Part shown: positions 10,845 through 21,950 of the stretch, one piece after another
Numbering within the stretch: position 1 is the stretch's first letter
Layout of the letters: each line of letters starts with the position of its first letter
Source of the DNA: Coriaria nepalensis
Lineage: Eukaryota > Streptophyta > Magnoliopsida > Cucurbitales > Coriariaceae
Assembly (NCBI GenBank): GCA_027186245.1
Contig: CP114493.1
Coordinates: 1,619,501-1,683,500, forward strand
Length of the DNA: 64,000 nt
Direction of reading: 5' to 3'
Program-made: the position numbers and the translations under genes
The notes under the pieces: model-generated
The model's input: only the letters and a program-made list of their open reading frames with translations
The model's database searches: none
Told to the model about the DNA's origin: nothing

Positions 10845-11787
10845 TGTGGAAAGAAGTGACTTTTTTTGGGGGGTTTTGGGGGGTAAGAGATAAGCTATGC
10901 AAAGATTTCAGTATTTGAAGAAGTTTTTTAGTTACCCGGGTTTTACGCAAACAAAATGACAAAATGTAAAGGCTGGATCGATTCTATTTCATGGATGTTA
11001 CACTCTGTCCTGTGTTCATATGTTATCTTGTTGTGTCTCAGAATAGGTCCCAAAATTGGTGAAAATTTTGGTTATTTTATTTTATTTTTGGGTATTTTTA
11101 ACCAATTATTTGTTATTTGTTATCCTTTAGTTAGACTTGTTTCTAGTTGAAAAACATAGGGAATTGTGACATCTTCTGTTTTAAGTTTCCAAGGGTTTTG
11201 TTTGCAAAACTAAGTGTTAGTTTAATTTAAATGATCAAAACTCTCAATTTTGGCCCATGAGATATATGTTTGCAAATGTGCAATTGTATAACCAAAAAAC
11301 TTGGTTGCAAATGTGCAAATTATAGGTCAGAAAATTTCTTCAGGATTTGTGCATGGTTTGGACCATATAATTTGTGCCGAACCTATAAATAACCAAAATA
11401 CGGAGCTGCTCGTTTCAAGTGGACCCAACCGAGAAAATCGAACTCAAAACCGATACAACCAAGCGAATTTTCATCTTTTCACATCTCGAAACTGATTTCA
11501 AAAAAATTCCCCATCAATCTGTCATTTGGAAAAAGCCGCTGGAATGATTAAAATGTTATTTTTTGATTATATATGCGTTAAAAAATTGGTCAGATTTTAC
11601 ATAAAGACGGATTTATAAAAGTCGAACTGCATAAGTAACCCTTGTAAGTATAGCTCGGGGTAAATACTAAAATGCCTCACACAATAAATATACTTGAAGT
11701 ACAAACATACATAATACACATGGAAATCAATACAGATGACAAAGATTGAATTGCATTCCAATTAGTTAATAATTTTGAAAAAGATAA
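10845..11787. other. Intergenic region between the MGC and NAC genes
   Basis: Just upstream of the MGC gene lies a G-rich tract on the + strand, two runs of six G separated by TTTT (about 10867-10882). It would be C-rich in the leader of the minus-strand transcript. The rest is AT-rich with no conserved frame. The last 100-200 bases before 11788 should hold the 3' untranslated region of the NAC gene. The short frames at about 10956-11150 and 11301-11495 show no recognisable family. Confidence 0.4.
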
Positions 11788-13145
11788 TCAAACCTGGTAG
11801 CAGTGGGTTTTTTCATGATCATGATCTGATCCAGTGCTTGAACAAGATGAGATTTCAGCAGTGATATCAGTAAAAGAATTCGAGTTTGAACTTGACGAAG
11901 CAGAACTAGTAGTACTAGTACTAGAATCAGGAGGAGCTGCCCCATTAATATAATCATAGTCACAATTACTCCTTTTCTTCAAAAATACTCGACAGAGAAC
12001 CCAGTTTTCCATTGTATTTGTTCTAGAAGCTTCTGCATTATTAATAACATAGAGGCGATATTCGTGCATTACCCAATCAGTTCTAGACACGTGAGATAAA
12101 GCAGGCTTCCCTCTATAGAAAACCAAGCTCTTTTTCATCCCCATTAGACTACTACTACAAGTAGTAGTAGTAGTAGTAGATGTTATTAGATTCCTTGTTG
12201 ATGAAGAAACTATCTTTTCCTCAGAGCCATGGATTGCTTTCCAATAACCAGAACTAGTCCTTATCAAGTTTGATCTCTTTCCTCTATTTTGATGTTTTAC
12301 TTCTTTCTTGCTGAAAAAGTATCTCTCCTTCTCCGAATCACTTATAACTATGAGGAAGAAGCAAAAGGTTAGCTTTGGCGGCAGTTATTATATAAAACTT
12401 TTGCGGCTAAATTATCATTTTTGTCCCTAAATTTTTATTATTGGTTTATTTCTTTAATATTTTAATTTCTTCCTTCAAATTTTTGAAATGTTTCATTTCG
12501 TTCTTAGAGTCAAATCTATAAATATAAAGTTTAAAAATAACTTATAAGTTTATAAATACTAAAATGATATCAATAACATCATTAATTTACAATGATGTTA
12601 TTGAGATTTAAGATTGTAAAGATTGAAAAATGATTGATAAAAAAATATATTGATTAATTTATAAAATAATATTAATTTTAAATATATTAACGTTGTTTAG
12701 ATAATATGAGATATTTTATTTTTAGTATTTATAGATTTTAGATGTTATTTTCAATTTCATATCTACAATATGATCAAAAGAACTAATATGAAATATTTTG
12801 AAAAAAATCAAGGAAGAAATTGAATCTTTTAAAAGTTTAGAGATAAAAATGAATAAATAATAAAAAAAATTAGGAACTAAAATTATTATTTAGCCAATTT
12901 GTACAGATAAACTTATAATATATATATCAAAGAAACTCACCTGGTAAATCCCAAGGATCGTAGGAGAAAAAGTTGAAGAGATCCGGAATGATAGATGCTG
13001 GTAAAGGGCAAGAAAAGACCTTAGACTTAAGGTAATGGAACACAAGCTCTTCATCTGTTGGCTCAAAACGAAAACCAGGAGGCAACCTTCTTACTCCAAT
13101 TATGTCTCTCACAAAATCTGACGTGTTCATGTTCCTGTTGATCAA
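11788..13145 (-). CDS. NAC-domain transcription factor (NAC083/VNI2-like subgroup)
   Basis: Exon 1 is 12941-13145 and exon 2 is 11788-12347. The 765 nt joined give 254 residues in frame. The plant-specific NAC DNA-binding domain fills the N-terminal half: subdomain A LPPGFRFEPTDEELV (about residues 20-34), PLPASIIPD and DPWDLP before the intron, then KERYFFS, RTSSGYWKA, a GMKKSLVFYRGK block, RTDWVMHEYRL and WVLCRVF (about residues 160-175). The C-terminal part is short, Ser/Thr/Asn-rich and acidic, as in activation regions. The usual second NAC intron is absent, and a TCT/ACT-rich low-complexity insert (12150-12185) lies before the GMKKSLV part. The PLPASIIP signature resembles NAC083/VNI2, but the subgroup is inference. 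A second in-frame ATG 15 nt downstream (13130) could be the true start. The single intron holds a MITE. Confidence 0.92.
12405..12895. mobile_element. MITE in the NAC intron (GGCTAAAT ends)
   Basis: The left end GGCTAAATTATCATTTTTGT (12405 on) matches, inverted, the right end, which reads on the minus strand GGCTAAATAATAATTTTAGT (from 12895). The inverted similarity runs about 90 bases inward on each side (TTTATT, TTCAATTTCTTCCTT, AAATATTTCAT). The interior is AT-rich and non-coding. The 9-bp flanks (AACTTTTGC and AATTTGTAC) agree at only five positions, so a Mutator-type duplication is possible but unproven. Its terminal pattern resembles the elements at 34874-35584 and 58094-58713. Confidence 0.75.
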
Positions 13146-13159
13146 ACTGTGCTTCTAAT

Positions 13160-13204
13160 TGGCTTTTGCTCAATGCATGCATGCAAACCCTAGTTATATA
13201 TACG
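13160..13204 (-). promoter_or_regulatory. Putative NAC promoter: TATA box and RY-type repeat
   Basis: Upstream of the NAC start, minus strand, lies a TATATATAAC box (about 13194-13203), followed towards the gene by a CATGCATGCATG repeat (about 13173-13184), which contains the RY core CATGCA. The TATA box is about 50-60 bases above the ATG, so the leader would be very short. This is motif evidence only. Confidence 0.35.
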
Positions 13205-15419
13205 TGTATATATTGACTATTTGGGGAAAGAAGTATTGGCTTTTAACGAGAGGATTGATATAATAATCAAGAACATACTACTTTTGGTGATTCCAAATTT
13301 TAATTATTGTCATGTAAGAAATTGAGTGAGATTTCGACTCGATTAAAGTTTTCTTTAGTGACTCATATAGAAAAAAAAATATTGATTGGTCTAATAAGTA
13401 TGGCAACTTTTGCTTGTATTTTCATAAATGCTTTGCATGTGATCATTGCATATATGCATGCCTTTGAATAAATGTAGTCGTCTCTTTTCTAATTCTTAGT
13501 TTGATTACTATAGCTTTTGTTTGTGCATGGGTTATGAGTGGACATATGACACAAAAAGCTTTTAAAGATAGTTCCACTTTGAGTTACGTACGTGTTTGGT
13601 TTCTTACATTCAGAGAAAAGCTATAACTTATACAAAAGAGTTCGTAAGATATTGGAGTTTAAGCAGTCACAAAATTACATTAAAATATCGTATATTTGTT
13701 TTTGTAGAGATTGAAGTTAATTGATGCTGTGTAAGTTGTCGATCCAAATTTTGCGAATGTCTTATACGGATCGTTTTAAGACAATACCATTCCTTTGTGT
13801 AACAAATATCAGAATAAAGAATACGTTACTTAATTTTATTTGTTAGAATAAGGAATAATATGGATCTTCAATTTTCTTTTTGTAAGAGTTGCCCGGTACT
13901 TAATTCAATGGATATAAAATATTTTTCTTCGCGAAGAATGAAGATGATCCGAGCTCACCCACTTTTATAGAGCAATATTTTATATACTATTAAGTGCTCA
14001 TCAAAGTCTCAAAAGTTGAAACATAAAAGAAAATGCTTCATGTCTAAGAAAGTTTAGTTTAGTTATGTGGGTTTGCCCTGATTAAGAGGACTTTCTTTAA
14101 GATGCTTCAGCATATACAATAACTCAATACATGCAACTACTCCTCTGTCATGAAGTTTGCTTACCACCTAAGAATCATACTAAGCCACACAATCAATAAA
14201 AAGAAAAAAGGAAAAAGACACACTACAGAAGCATTTCATGTATAGGACATGCTTAGAACTCAAAGCCTATTTTAAGTATGATATTGTGTGAGTGTTTGAT
14301 GTTGTATCGATAATGGCTATAATGTTGATTATGTATCACATTATTGTTGTTGATGAATAAATATTACTTTCTATCCTTAAAGAAAGGAAAAATTAGACTT
14401 CCCACAACTTTGTAATGTTGTTATATTTAAAAACTGCACCCGCAATTTTATCATAATTGGAATTTACATCCAAGTTTTGACTCTTACTAGAAAAGAGAAG
14501 TGGAAGTTGATTGAGCATACCAACTGATTTTTTTTATTTTTATTTTTTATTTTTTTTAATTTTTTTTAACAAATGCTTATTAATACATACAAGTTTCATA
14601 ACTATTTTGCTGGGGTTGGGGGGGAACCCCTTAATACAAATAATAATACAACTTAAAGTGTCTAAAATGCTTTCCCAATCTCATTATAATAGTCATTTTC
14701 AAGGAATTGAAAACTAACATTTGACAAAATGTACTTTTCCGGAAGGATTTTTGGATGGACCTATTCAAGATGATAATCATAAACCAGTTGAATAAAAATC
14801 AGCCACTTGTTTGATTTTTCCTATTAAATCAAGTCCACCTTAAAAATTTTCAATTTTCTCTCGGTTATGATGTTCGACAAAAACGAAGATATTTAAAGTT
14901 TGATCAAATAGAGCCAACTTGATTCATCTTCAAATAAACTTTGATTTTATCTTCTATTTTAAAGCTTAATTCTAGCATCCTCTATTTATCAAGTGGTGAA
15001 AACTTAAATAAGTAATTTCAAGTTCGTCTATTCGAGTTAAATTTTCTAGATCGTCACTGCTTACATCATCACCTTTGTGGTCACTACTACCACCGCCGTC
15101 CCTACGTCCATATCTCTCTCTCTACTTGTGCATGTGGTCATGTTCGATCATGATTGCGGTAGTGGGCTTGGTGGCACTGTTAGTAGGAGAAGCAAGCAGT
15201 GGCAATACTCTAACTAACAATAATGTTGATGATAGTGGTAGTGGCGGCGATGATGATGGAGTCCAAAGAAAAAGTTTGGATATTCTATATGGGACAATAT
15301 TGATAGGCTTATTTTGACTAATATTGGTGTTTATTATTTTCCTCTGTAGAGGAGCATAAGAATATTGATTGTGATGACAGATCCTGATTCTGAGTAATAG
15401 GGAGGAGGAAGAGGTTGTT
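13205..15419. other. Intergenic DNA, nothing firmly recognised
   Basis: AT-rich sequence with T-runs near 14518-14560 and a short G-run at about 14613-14621. No conserved frame was found. The frame at 15075-15317 (+) and its antisense partner are acidic/low-complexity and have no recognisable family. The minus strand near 15300-15420 may be a further decayed part of the Gypsy relic that follows. Confidence 0.35.
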
Positions 15420-15660
15420 ATCGTCACCGCCTTTATGCTCGGAATATCTAGGAATCTCCTCAGCACTGCCCAGATAATGAGGTCTGAGGGGACGTGGTGA
15501 GCCTAGCCAAAGTGTCAGCCTCCTTGTGGGGTTTGCAGTATCTCGTATCCTAAGAATATCTTCAGCAGCATCTCTGCTTCTTTCTAATAAGCTCTCATTT
15601 TATTGGATTTGGCCTCAAAATCTCCCTTCACTTGTAAAAAGGAACTAGGAATGAAAGAAA
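15420..15660 (-). pseudogene. Gypsy (Tat-type) RNase H / pol relic
   Basis: Minus-strand frames give GDFEAKSNKMRAY, AEMLLKIF, YEILQTP, then KEADTLARLTTSPQ and FLDIPSIK. This is the order found at the end of the Tat-type Gypsy RNase H (the tail usually read as YEI-QVPREEN-ADALAKLAS). Frameshifts separate the blocks. The rest of the element is absent, so this is an isolated fragment. Confidence 0.7.
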
Positions 15661-16319
15661 AATAAAGAAATATTTCTTTTATGGGGGGAAAAATTAAATA
15701 AAAATAAATAGAGGGGTTAAATGAAAAAAAAAACCCAATTATGGGCATACAACCGCCATGTCATGCTAGTATTTTAGGAAAATATTGATATTGGCTATAA
15801 TCTCTCAAAGGATCATTCTTTGTCACTTGAACTTAGGACAAGAAGATGAAGAATTTGGAGATGCATTCAGTCGTTTTAATAGTTTCACGTAAATTTTAGA
15901 TATTACGATATTTGCAATTTGAGATTAAAGTGGTGTTTAGTTAAATAGCCTTAATACAAATAAAAATGTGTAAAATAGTCAATTGTTATTAAAATTTGTT
16001 AAGTAGTCCTTTGTTATTATTTATTTAAAAAGAAATAATTATTTTACTTAAATACCCTCACCTTTATCATTCTTTTTAGCCAAACAAAATAAAAATGAAA
16101 CTTCATTACTGTCAACACGAGCTTTGCATTGTTGATCCGCAACGACATTAATTCATTTATTTTTAGTAGATCATTGATCCTTATTTAATATTTTAGTCAT
16201 ATTTATATATTTTCGGATTTTCTAGATTTTCTTGATAAGTTTTTTTTTCCTATACTTTTCTATGTTTTCTACATCTCTTTACATTTTTTTTATCTTCTTT
16301 TCTTTTCTTTCTATATTTC

Positions 16320-16960
16320 GACCGATTATATGAGATTATCGGTCTACATTCTACATTTCTTTCAATATTTTTTGGATCACTTAATTGGACTGAGATCTAG
16401 GTCTAAAATTCATTGAACCTATATAGGTCCAATTATTTCTGGACCGAGAACTCATTCCAATGAATTCTTAATTGAGAATTCGGTTCAATATTTTTTGTCC
16501 AGTTATTGATGGACCGAGATTTCAATTTAATATTCTCGATCCATTGAATTATGGACAGAGACCTAAGTCCATTTATTTCTAGACCGAGATTTCAGACCAG
16601 TATTCTCGGTCCATTGAATTATGGACCGAGAATTCTATCCAATATTTTCGGTCCAGTTATTTCTAGATCGAGATTGTTGTCTATTATTCTCGATCCTCTA
16701 AATTATAGACCAAGATCTTGGTCCATAATTCAATGGACCTATTTAAGTCCAATTATTTCTAGATCAAGAACTCGGCCAATGAATTCTAGAAAAGAATTCG
16801 ATCCAATATTCTCAATCCAATTATCTCTAGACCGAGATTTTGGTCTAATATTTTTGGTCAATTGAATTTTGGACCAAGTTTTCTGCCCACTAATTTCAGT
16901 GCAGTCATTTTTAGATTAAGAATTTTGGTCTAGTTACTTAAGCATTGTTGTCATATTTTG
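16320..16960. repeat. Subterminal array of GACCGAGA / TCTCGGTC motifs (left)
   Basis: A loose tandem repeat, about 55-65 bases per unit, in which GGACCGAGA and its reverse complement TCTCGGTCC alternate. Clear copies lie at about 16441-16449, 16509-16516, 16582-16589, 16605-16613 and 16623-16630, with decayed ones between. Spacers are AT-rich with TTGAATTATGGA and AGTTATTTCTAG. It lies just inside the left end of the Mutator-like element, where transposase-binding subterminal repeats would be expected. Confidence 0.8.
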
Positions 16961-16984
16961 TTATATTTTGTCTATTCAATAAAT

Positions 16985-17744
16985 ATTGATTTTAAATTAT
17001 TTATTTTTCAAAAATGGAGTCATCTGTATCCATAGTTGTATGCTTTGATTGGGAATGCAAATAGGATGAGGCCTTGAAGTTTTTGAAATACTGGCTTCCA
17101 AAAAACTCATAAGGATAGAAGAGCGTTGCATTTGAAACTATGATCAGATTTAATGAGTGATCGTCTACATTGCTATCAATGTTAAAAGTACTGAATTTGA
17201 CTTGAAATAAGTGTAGAAGCCGACATTCTCATTGATCACACATCTGATGTTTATAGAATATGATGTAGATGTGAAGCCGTTTTTAGTGTACTTATATTTA
17301 AAAGAGGCGGATAAATCTCTATTTTACATGACGTTAATTTGGAGAGGAACAAGCGATACACATGTTCAAGAGCAACCTCAATTACCCACTCCTAGTAATG
17401 ATGATAATAAGAATTTTATGAATTATGATGATGATAGTGATAAATATCTATATAAAAAGATGAATATGGAAGTGGAAGAGGATGTGTTTGAGGACGAGGT
17501 TGAAGTTGAATCTGATGTTGAGGCTGAGATTGAGAATATGAATGATGGAGGTGAAAGAGTGGAGGAAGATTGTGGTAATCATCTTAACGACGAAATCAAT
17601 CATGATTTGGTTTTGTACGAGAATGACTACTTTCTGAGAGTAGTACTTACCTTTCATCATATGTTTGATACTTTATCGACTTCAAATAATCTGATTATCG
17701 TTCTTTACTCACAAGTTGTAGGCACTGTTTCTATCAAAACCTGA
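16985..17744 (+). pseudogene. Mutator-like transposase, N-terminal remnant
   Basis: The reading starts with ATG at 17013 (ESSVSIVVCFD), passes stops and frameshifts (STEFDLK, VEADILIDHTS), then is open from 17232 with YDVDVKPFLVYLYLKEADK, a linker and a strongly acidic stretch (EVEEDVFEDEVEVESD, about residues 75-95). Plant MULE transposases begin with such an ubiquitin-like, N-terminal domain followed by an acidic linker. The MuDR zinc-binding, DDE and SWIM parts are not found downstream. Family assignment rests on pattern, not on catalytic residues. Confidence 0.5.
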
Positions 17745-18099
17745 AAATGAAATTGAAGAAGAGGGTAATAATGATATTGACAATGTTTTTCTAGTGTTTC
17801 TCTACCCGAGTTACCGCTTAGATATTTTTTGGGCATTCAGAGTCATTTCCCTCCGATTGTTTCTTCTCACTCAAGCGGAGAGGAGTTTTATTATAATCAA
17901 TTTTTTTTTTCAATTGGGCTTTTAGAAACATGGGTTACTGACCTTCTAAATTGAGTAATCGGTCTTGAATGACATAACATGATCGAGAACTTAGTCTGAT
18001 TTCACAGACTAGAGACCAATAATCAATCTTTAGATTGGGAACTCAAATCGAGATCTCAGTCTATACTCAATTCCAACTTATGGCTATACTCCATGAATC

Positions 18100-18480
18100 G
18101 AGGTAATTATGCACAAATATACAAGCACATCTCATGAGTAGTAAGATCATCTACTTCGAGTAGATCTTCCTTTAAATTCATAAGATATATAGTCCAAGAA
18201 GCAATGTTAATAGCTAAGGAAACCCAGTATACCTCTCCAATATTGAGATGAAAATGCACAGTGTGCACTTCCTCCCAAGCGACGCTTACCCCTCTCCCTG
18301 TCCCATGATGTACCTAATATCATAATGGGTTTGCTAACAAAACTATAAGATTCAGTTTCAATGTATGCCTTAAGAATAATTTGTTATCTGAACCCCACGC
18401 CTCCTCTCTCATTCCACATAATGTAGTGCCGAAGAGGTTATCTAAAATTGCCACTGAATTTTTCTCAAGATGATGGAACA
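18100..18480 (-). pseudogene. Ulp1-like (C48) peptidase remnant
   Basis: The minus-strand reading contains VHTVHFHLNIGEVYWVSLAI and then SWTIYLMNL. In plant Ulp1-like proteins carried by transposons this block reads roughly IYIPLNIG-HWVLAVVD-WTIYVYDS, where H is the catalytic histidine and D the catalytic aspartate. Here the histidine position is Tyr (VYWV) and the aspartate position is Asn. Upstream pieces such as ILDNLFGTTLCGM are in another frame. The Cys active site is not seen. It is part of the gene on the minus strand of the Mutator-like element, and is inactive if translated. Confidence 0.6.
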
Positions 18481-18934
18481 GTTGAGGGAACTTTCTATAT
18501 CGCCTTTACCTTAGTAACAATGCTTCATTAAGATGTTATCAGTAGTTTCATAAGCTACGTAAATAAACAAGTTTAACAAAAAAAAACTTTAATAGAATAA
18601 TAGAAATAAAAAATACTTTGCTGCATAACCAATCTCCCGGGCCTTTATTGTCTTGAAATTTTTTTATCGGTCTTCTCCCTAATTAACAATTTAACATCTA
18701 GGGCCTTTTTCTGAATGACTAATTTCTTAATAGCTTTGTCTACAACGTCATCAGGTTCACAAAATGGATCTAGCGTCAACACTTCATACTTCATGTATTT
18801 TCGAATCTACTCTAAATTCAAATAAGAAGACTCGAGATATCAACTCCTCTTCCTCTTCCTCGGCGATTCGAGCTTGCTATTTGGCATCTCATAGCTAGGA
18901 TTGCTCTCCACATCATGACTATTACCATCTCTAG
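18481..18934 (-). other. Interior of the Mutator-like element, unassigned
   Basis: Probably intron and decayed exon sequence of the minus-strand Ulp1-type gene. A Ser/Glu-coding purine-rich stretch lies at about 18830-18870 on the minus strand. No domain is recognised. Confidence 0.35.
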
Positions 18935-19945
18935 CTCCACCTACCAAAAAAATATATTTAATTAATTAAAAATAAAAAGTACCTAGAAAATAAATATAAA
19001 ATTAATTACTTACCGTGTATAGTTACCGGGATATCATCCATAGGTACATTTTTCGGGACCTTCATGCTTAGTGCGGAGAGATTGACACTTTTATGCCAAA
19101 AAATATGAATAATTAATTTAAAAATATAAGTGATTAAAAAATTAATTAATATAAAGAATAAAATATGAAAATAAATACAAAATTAATTACTTACCAGGTC
19201 TAGTTATAAACACATCATCAACAAGTGCATTTGTTGGGACCTCCATGTCTGAGGGGGGGAGGTCGATACGTACATACCAAAAAATATAAATAATTAATTA
19301 AAAAAATTAAATGATTAAAAAATTAATTGATATGAAGAATAAAATACAAAATTAATTACCAAATTAATTACTTACCCGATCCAACTGCTAGGACATCATC
19401 TATAGGTACATTTTTCTGGACCCCATTATCTAGTAGAGAGAGGAGGGATCGACACATACATATCAAAAAAATATATGTATAATTAATTTAAAAATATTAA
19501 GTAATTAAGAAATTAATTAATATGAAGAATAAAATATAAAAATAAATACAAAATTATTTATTTACCAAATCTAGCTATGGGGACATCATCTAAAGGTGTA
19601 TTTGCTAAGATCTCCAGGACTAGTAGGGGAGCGGGGATCGACACCTACATATCAAATAATGAATAATTGATTTAAAAATATTAAGTGAATAAAAAATTAA
19701 TTAATATGAAGAATAAAATTTGAAAATAAATAAAAAATTAATTACTTACCTAGTCTAGCTACTAGGATATCATCTAGGTGCATTTGCTAGGATCTCCATG
19801 TCTATTTGGGGGGAGGGGATCAACACCTATATACCAAAAAATATGAATAAATAATTTTAAAATATTAAATAGTTAAAAATATAAGGAATATTAAGAAGAG
19901 AACATTAAAAATAATATGTAATTACTTACCGAGGCCAGTTGTCGG
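18935..19945 (-). repeat. Tandem array of about five 180-190 bp units, each a mini-exon with splice signals
   Basis: The plus-strand word TTACC followed by a C/T-rich block recurs at 19010, 19191, 19372, 19562, 19746 and 19926, giving spacings of 181, 181, 190, 184 and 180. Read on the minus strand, each unit has a T-rich tract, a TAG or CAT boundary, a block of about 77-80 nt and then GTAAGT or GTAAAT plus AATTAATT. The block encodes a degenerate peptide of about 26 residues with the core NAPLDDVPVAR (for example NTPLDDVPIAR, NVPMDDIPVT, NALVDDVFITR). The pattern is that of one small exon with its intron duplicated in tandem. It lies in the Ulp1/DUF1985-type gene of the Mutator-like element. 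Confidence 0.85.
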
Positions 19946-20169
19946 GCCTATATCGAAAATATAATCTTCATGCTCATCAAACATATCATACCCAATCGAG
20001 CTGTGAAGGAGCCTCGTCGTCTCAACTAAAGGGTCGGTAAACCACACGATCTAATTTATAACTGATCGCCTCGACGCCATGCGTCAGCCTCCCTTAGTCT
20101 CTCGCTGATGGTGTGCTCTAGGCCCTAAACCTATGCAAGAGTTCCCTCACTCTCTTACCAGGATCATCT

Positions 20170-20640
20170 ACATTCTCTTTTATTTTGCGCATGAAATCTA
20201 GCAACTTAGAACTTAAAAGTATGTCGATGCTTCTTTTCAGTAAAGATGAAGAATATCGTCGCTCATCCTCTCCCTCATACTCCTTCTGAATATCCTATTC
20301 CCCACCATCTTCTTCCATCTCATCTTGAAATATATCATCTTCTTCACCCTTTTCCTCTTGCTCCCACATCTCGTTTAGTGCGGCCCTCACACAATTGATA
20401 TTTATATTCTCTTTCTCATTGCTGAACAAGTCAATGTTGATATAAGACTCAGATTCCTCTTTCGTTAATGGCTGTAAGATTTTGTGCCTTCTAACCTGTA
20501 TATTTAATGTTAGATTTATTGAGGGTTCTGTTAATTTAATAATTAGAGTAAAAACAAAATCATAAAAGCTTACCTTTGCTTTATCCAAAGTCTATGTGAT
20601 CTTCTTGTATGATGGTACATACATATTTGCATGCCTCAGT
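20170..20640 (-). pseudogene. Acidic middle exons of the MULE-carried Ulp1-type gene
   Basis: On the minus strand, LRHANMYVPSYKK runs through a stop into TLDKAK and a GTAAGC donor-like site at about 20575. Separately, an open stretch contains RRHKILQPLTKEESESY and an acidic run with EEKGEEDDIFQDEMEEDGGE (20295-20370), then KRVRELLHRFRA near 20130. The arrangement fits the linker between the DUF1985 and Ulp1 parts of this type of gene. Stops break it. Confidence 0.5.
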
Positions 20641-20699
20641 TTTTTCATCCTCGAGTTAAAGATTTGTGGGCTATCGGTTTTTTTTCCAAATGAATCCTG

Positions 20700-21540
20700 A
20701 ATTTCTATTATAAGCATACTATTTAATTAAAGTCTAATTAAGAGTAATAATTACTTGAAAAGCATATGGAAAACCATATTAATCCATGGTCTCATCCTTA
20801 CCATCTCTTCTTCCAGCAGTTGATGGTTCTCTTGCATATTGATTTACCCCCGAGGATAATTGTTGAAGAATTCTAATTCCAAAACCATAGATAGGTAACT
20901 ATCCTCAAATTTATTCTTCTTTACTATACTAAGAGGGCAGACACAAAGAAGTAAATAATGATTAATTTCACATTATCTTCTTTAACCTTTTAATAAGATC
21001 TTCACTCTCTTTACTTTTAGAGAGTTTGTTAAACATGTTTATGAAATCAACACATTTAAATTTCATCTCCCTCCCAAAAAAAAAAATATTTATCTACCAT
21101 TTCTATATTATTCAATATTCTACAAGGTAAGGCTAGTGGGTTGTGACACTCCAGTTCGATGACTACAACGAACTCATGTTGCGAGTACCGAAGAGGACGA
21201 CCATTTGTGGAGAGCCATGTCTCATCTAGGAAATGCCCAAAGCATGATGCCCTGTATATTTCCAACTCTCTCTCATTCAACTTCTCCTTAATCTCCTTAA
21301 TCACCTTGTGCAGCCTCGATTGCAAAGTAATTGTACAACCAAATTGACGGTTGTGGCATAAGATCAATTTTAGTTGAGGTAATTCTTACCAAAAAAAAAA
21401 GAATAATTACAAAACAATAATGAATTACATAATAAATCAAATATTTATAGTAAATAATTTGGTTCAGAACGAGATCTAAGATCTCAGACTGAGAACTCGG
21501 TCTGAATTCTCGATTTGGGTTCACCAATTTCAGTGATCCC
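20700..21540 (-). pseudogene. DUF1985-like N-terminal region of the MULE-carried gene
   Basis: The minus-strand frame 21367-21056 contains ASCFGHFLDETWLS, then GRPLRYSQHEFVVVIEL. In DUF1985 proteins this is SCFGHLLD, then GG-PVRFSLREFALVTGL. A following block reads EFFNNYP (about 20865) and MVFHMLFK (about 20765), corresponding to the FP-ALQ part of the family. DUF1985 domains are found in plant genes that end in an Ulp1 peptidase and are often carried by MULEs. The domain call is from motif memory and would need a profile search. Confidence 0.6.
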
Positions 21541-21950
21541 AGACTGAGACTTAGTCTAGCGGTACGAGGACCGAGGCCTCGGTCAGGATCACCAACAAGT
21601 TGTGGTTCGTGATCCCATACCGAGTTCTCAATTTTAGTTCACCTATTTAGGTGATCCCTTACCAATTTCTCGATTTCAATTCACCTATTTCGATGATTCC
21701 AAACCGAGAACTCAGTCTAGGTTCTTCGTCTGAGGTCTAGGATCGCCGAAACTCATGAACTCAGATTGAGAACTCGAACTGCATTTTCGACTTGATCACA
21801 AACGCTAATTTGAAAGCATTCTTCGACGTCGGATTGGATACTAAAGAAGGGAAGAGACCTCGAAAATAAGGTTGGGAAATCGATTGTTTAGACCGAGTTT
21901 GGATGTCGGGTTGGGGAGATCGGGATCATTTAGACTGACTTGAGATCAAT
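21440..21950. repeat. Subterminal array of CGAGAACTCGGTC-type motifs (right)
   Basis: Repeated palindromic words such as GAGAACTCGGTC (about 21493-21504), GACCGAGGCCTCGGTC (21569-21584), ACCGAGAACTCAGTCT (about 21703-21718) and GAGAACTCGAACT (about 21768-21780), with spacers containing GGTTCACC and GGATCACC. Same core as the array at 16320-16960 and placed symmetrically inside the right end of the Mutator-like element. Confidence 0.8.

Noticed and set aside
10860..10885. G-quadruplex in the MGC gene leader
   Set aside because: Only two G-runs are present on one strand, too few for a normal intramolecular quadruplex; kept only as a remark.
15075..15466. Overlapping sense and antisense frames of 80 and 114 codons
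   Set aside because: Low-complexity coding on both strands; only the part above 15420 resembles Gypsy pol, so no separate gene is called.
18935..19945. CRISPR-like array
   Set aside because: Units are 180-190 bp, diverged and without short identical repeats and unique spacers; the context is a plant nuclear transposon.
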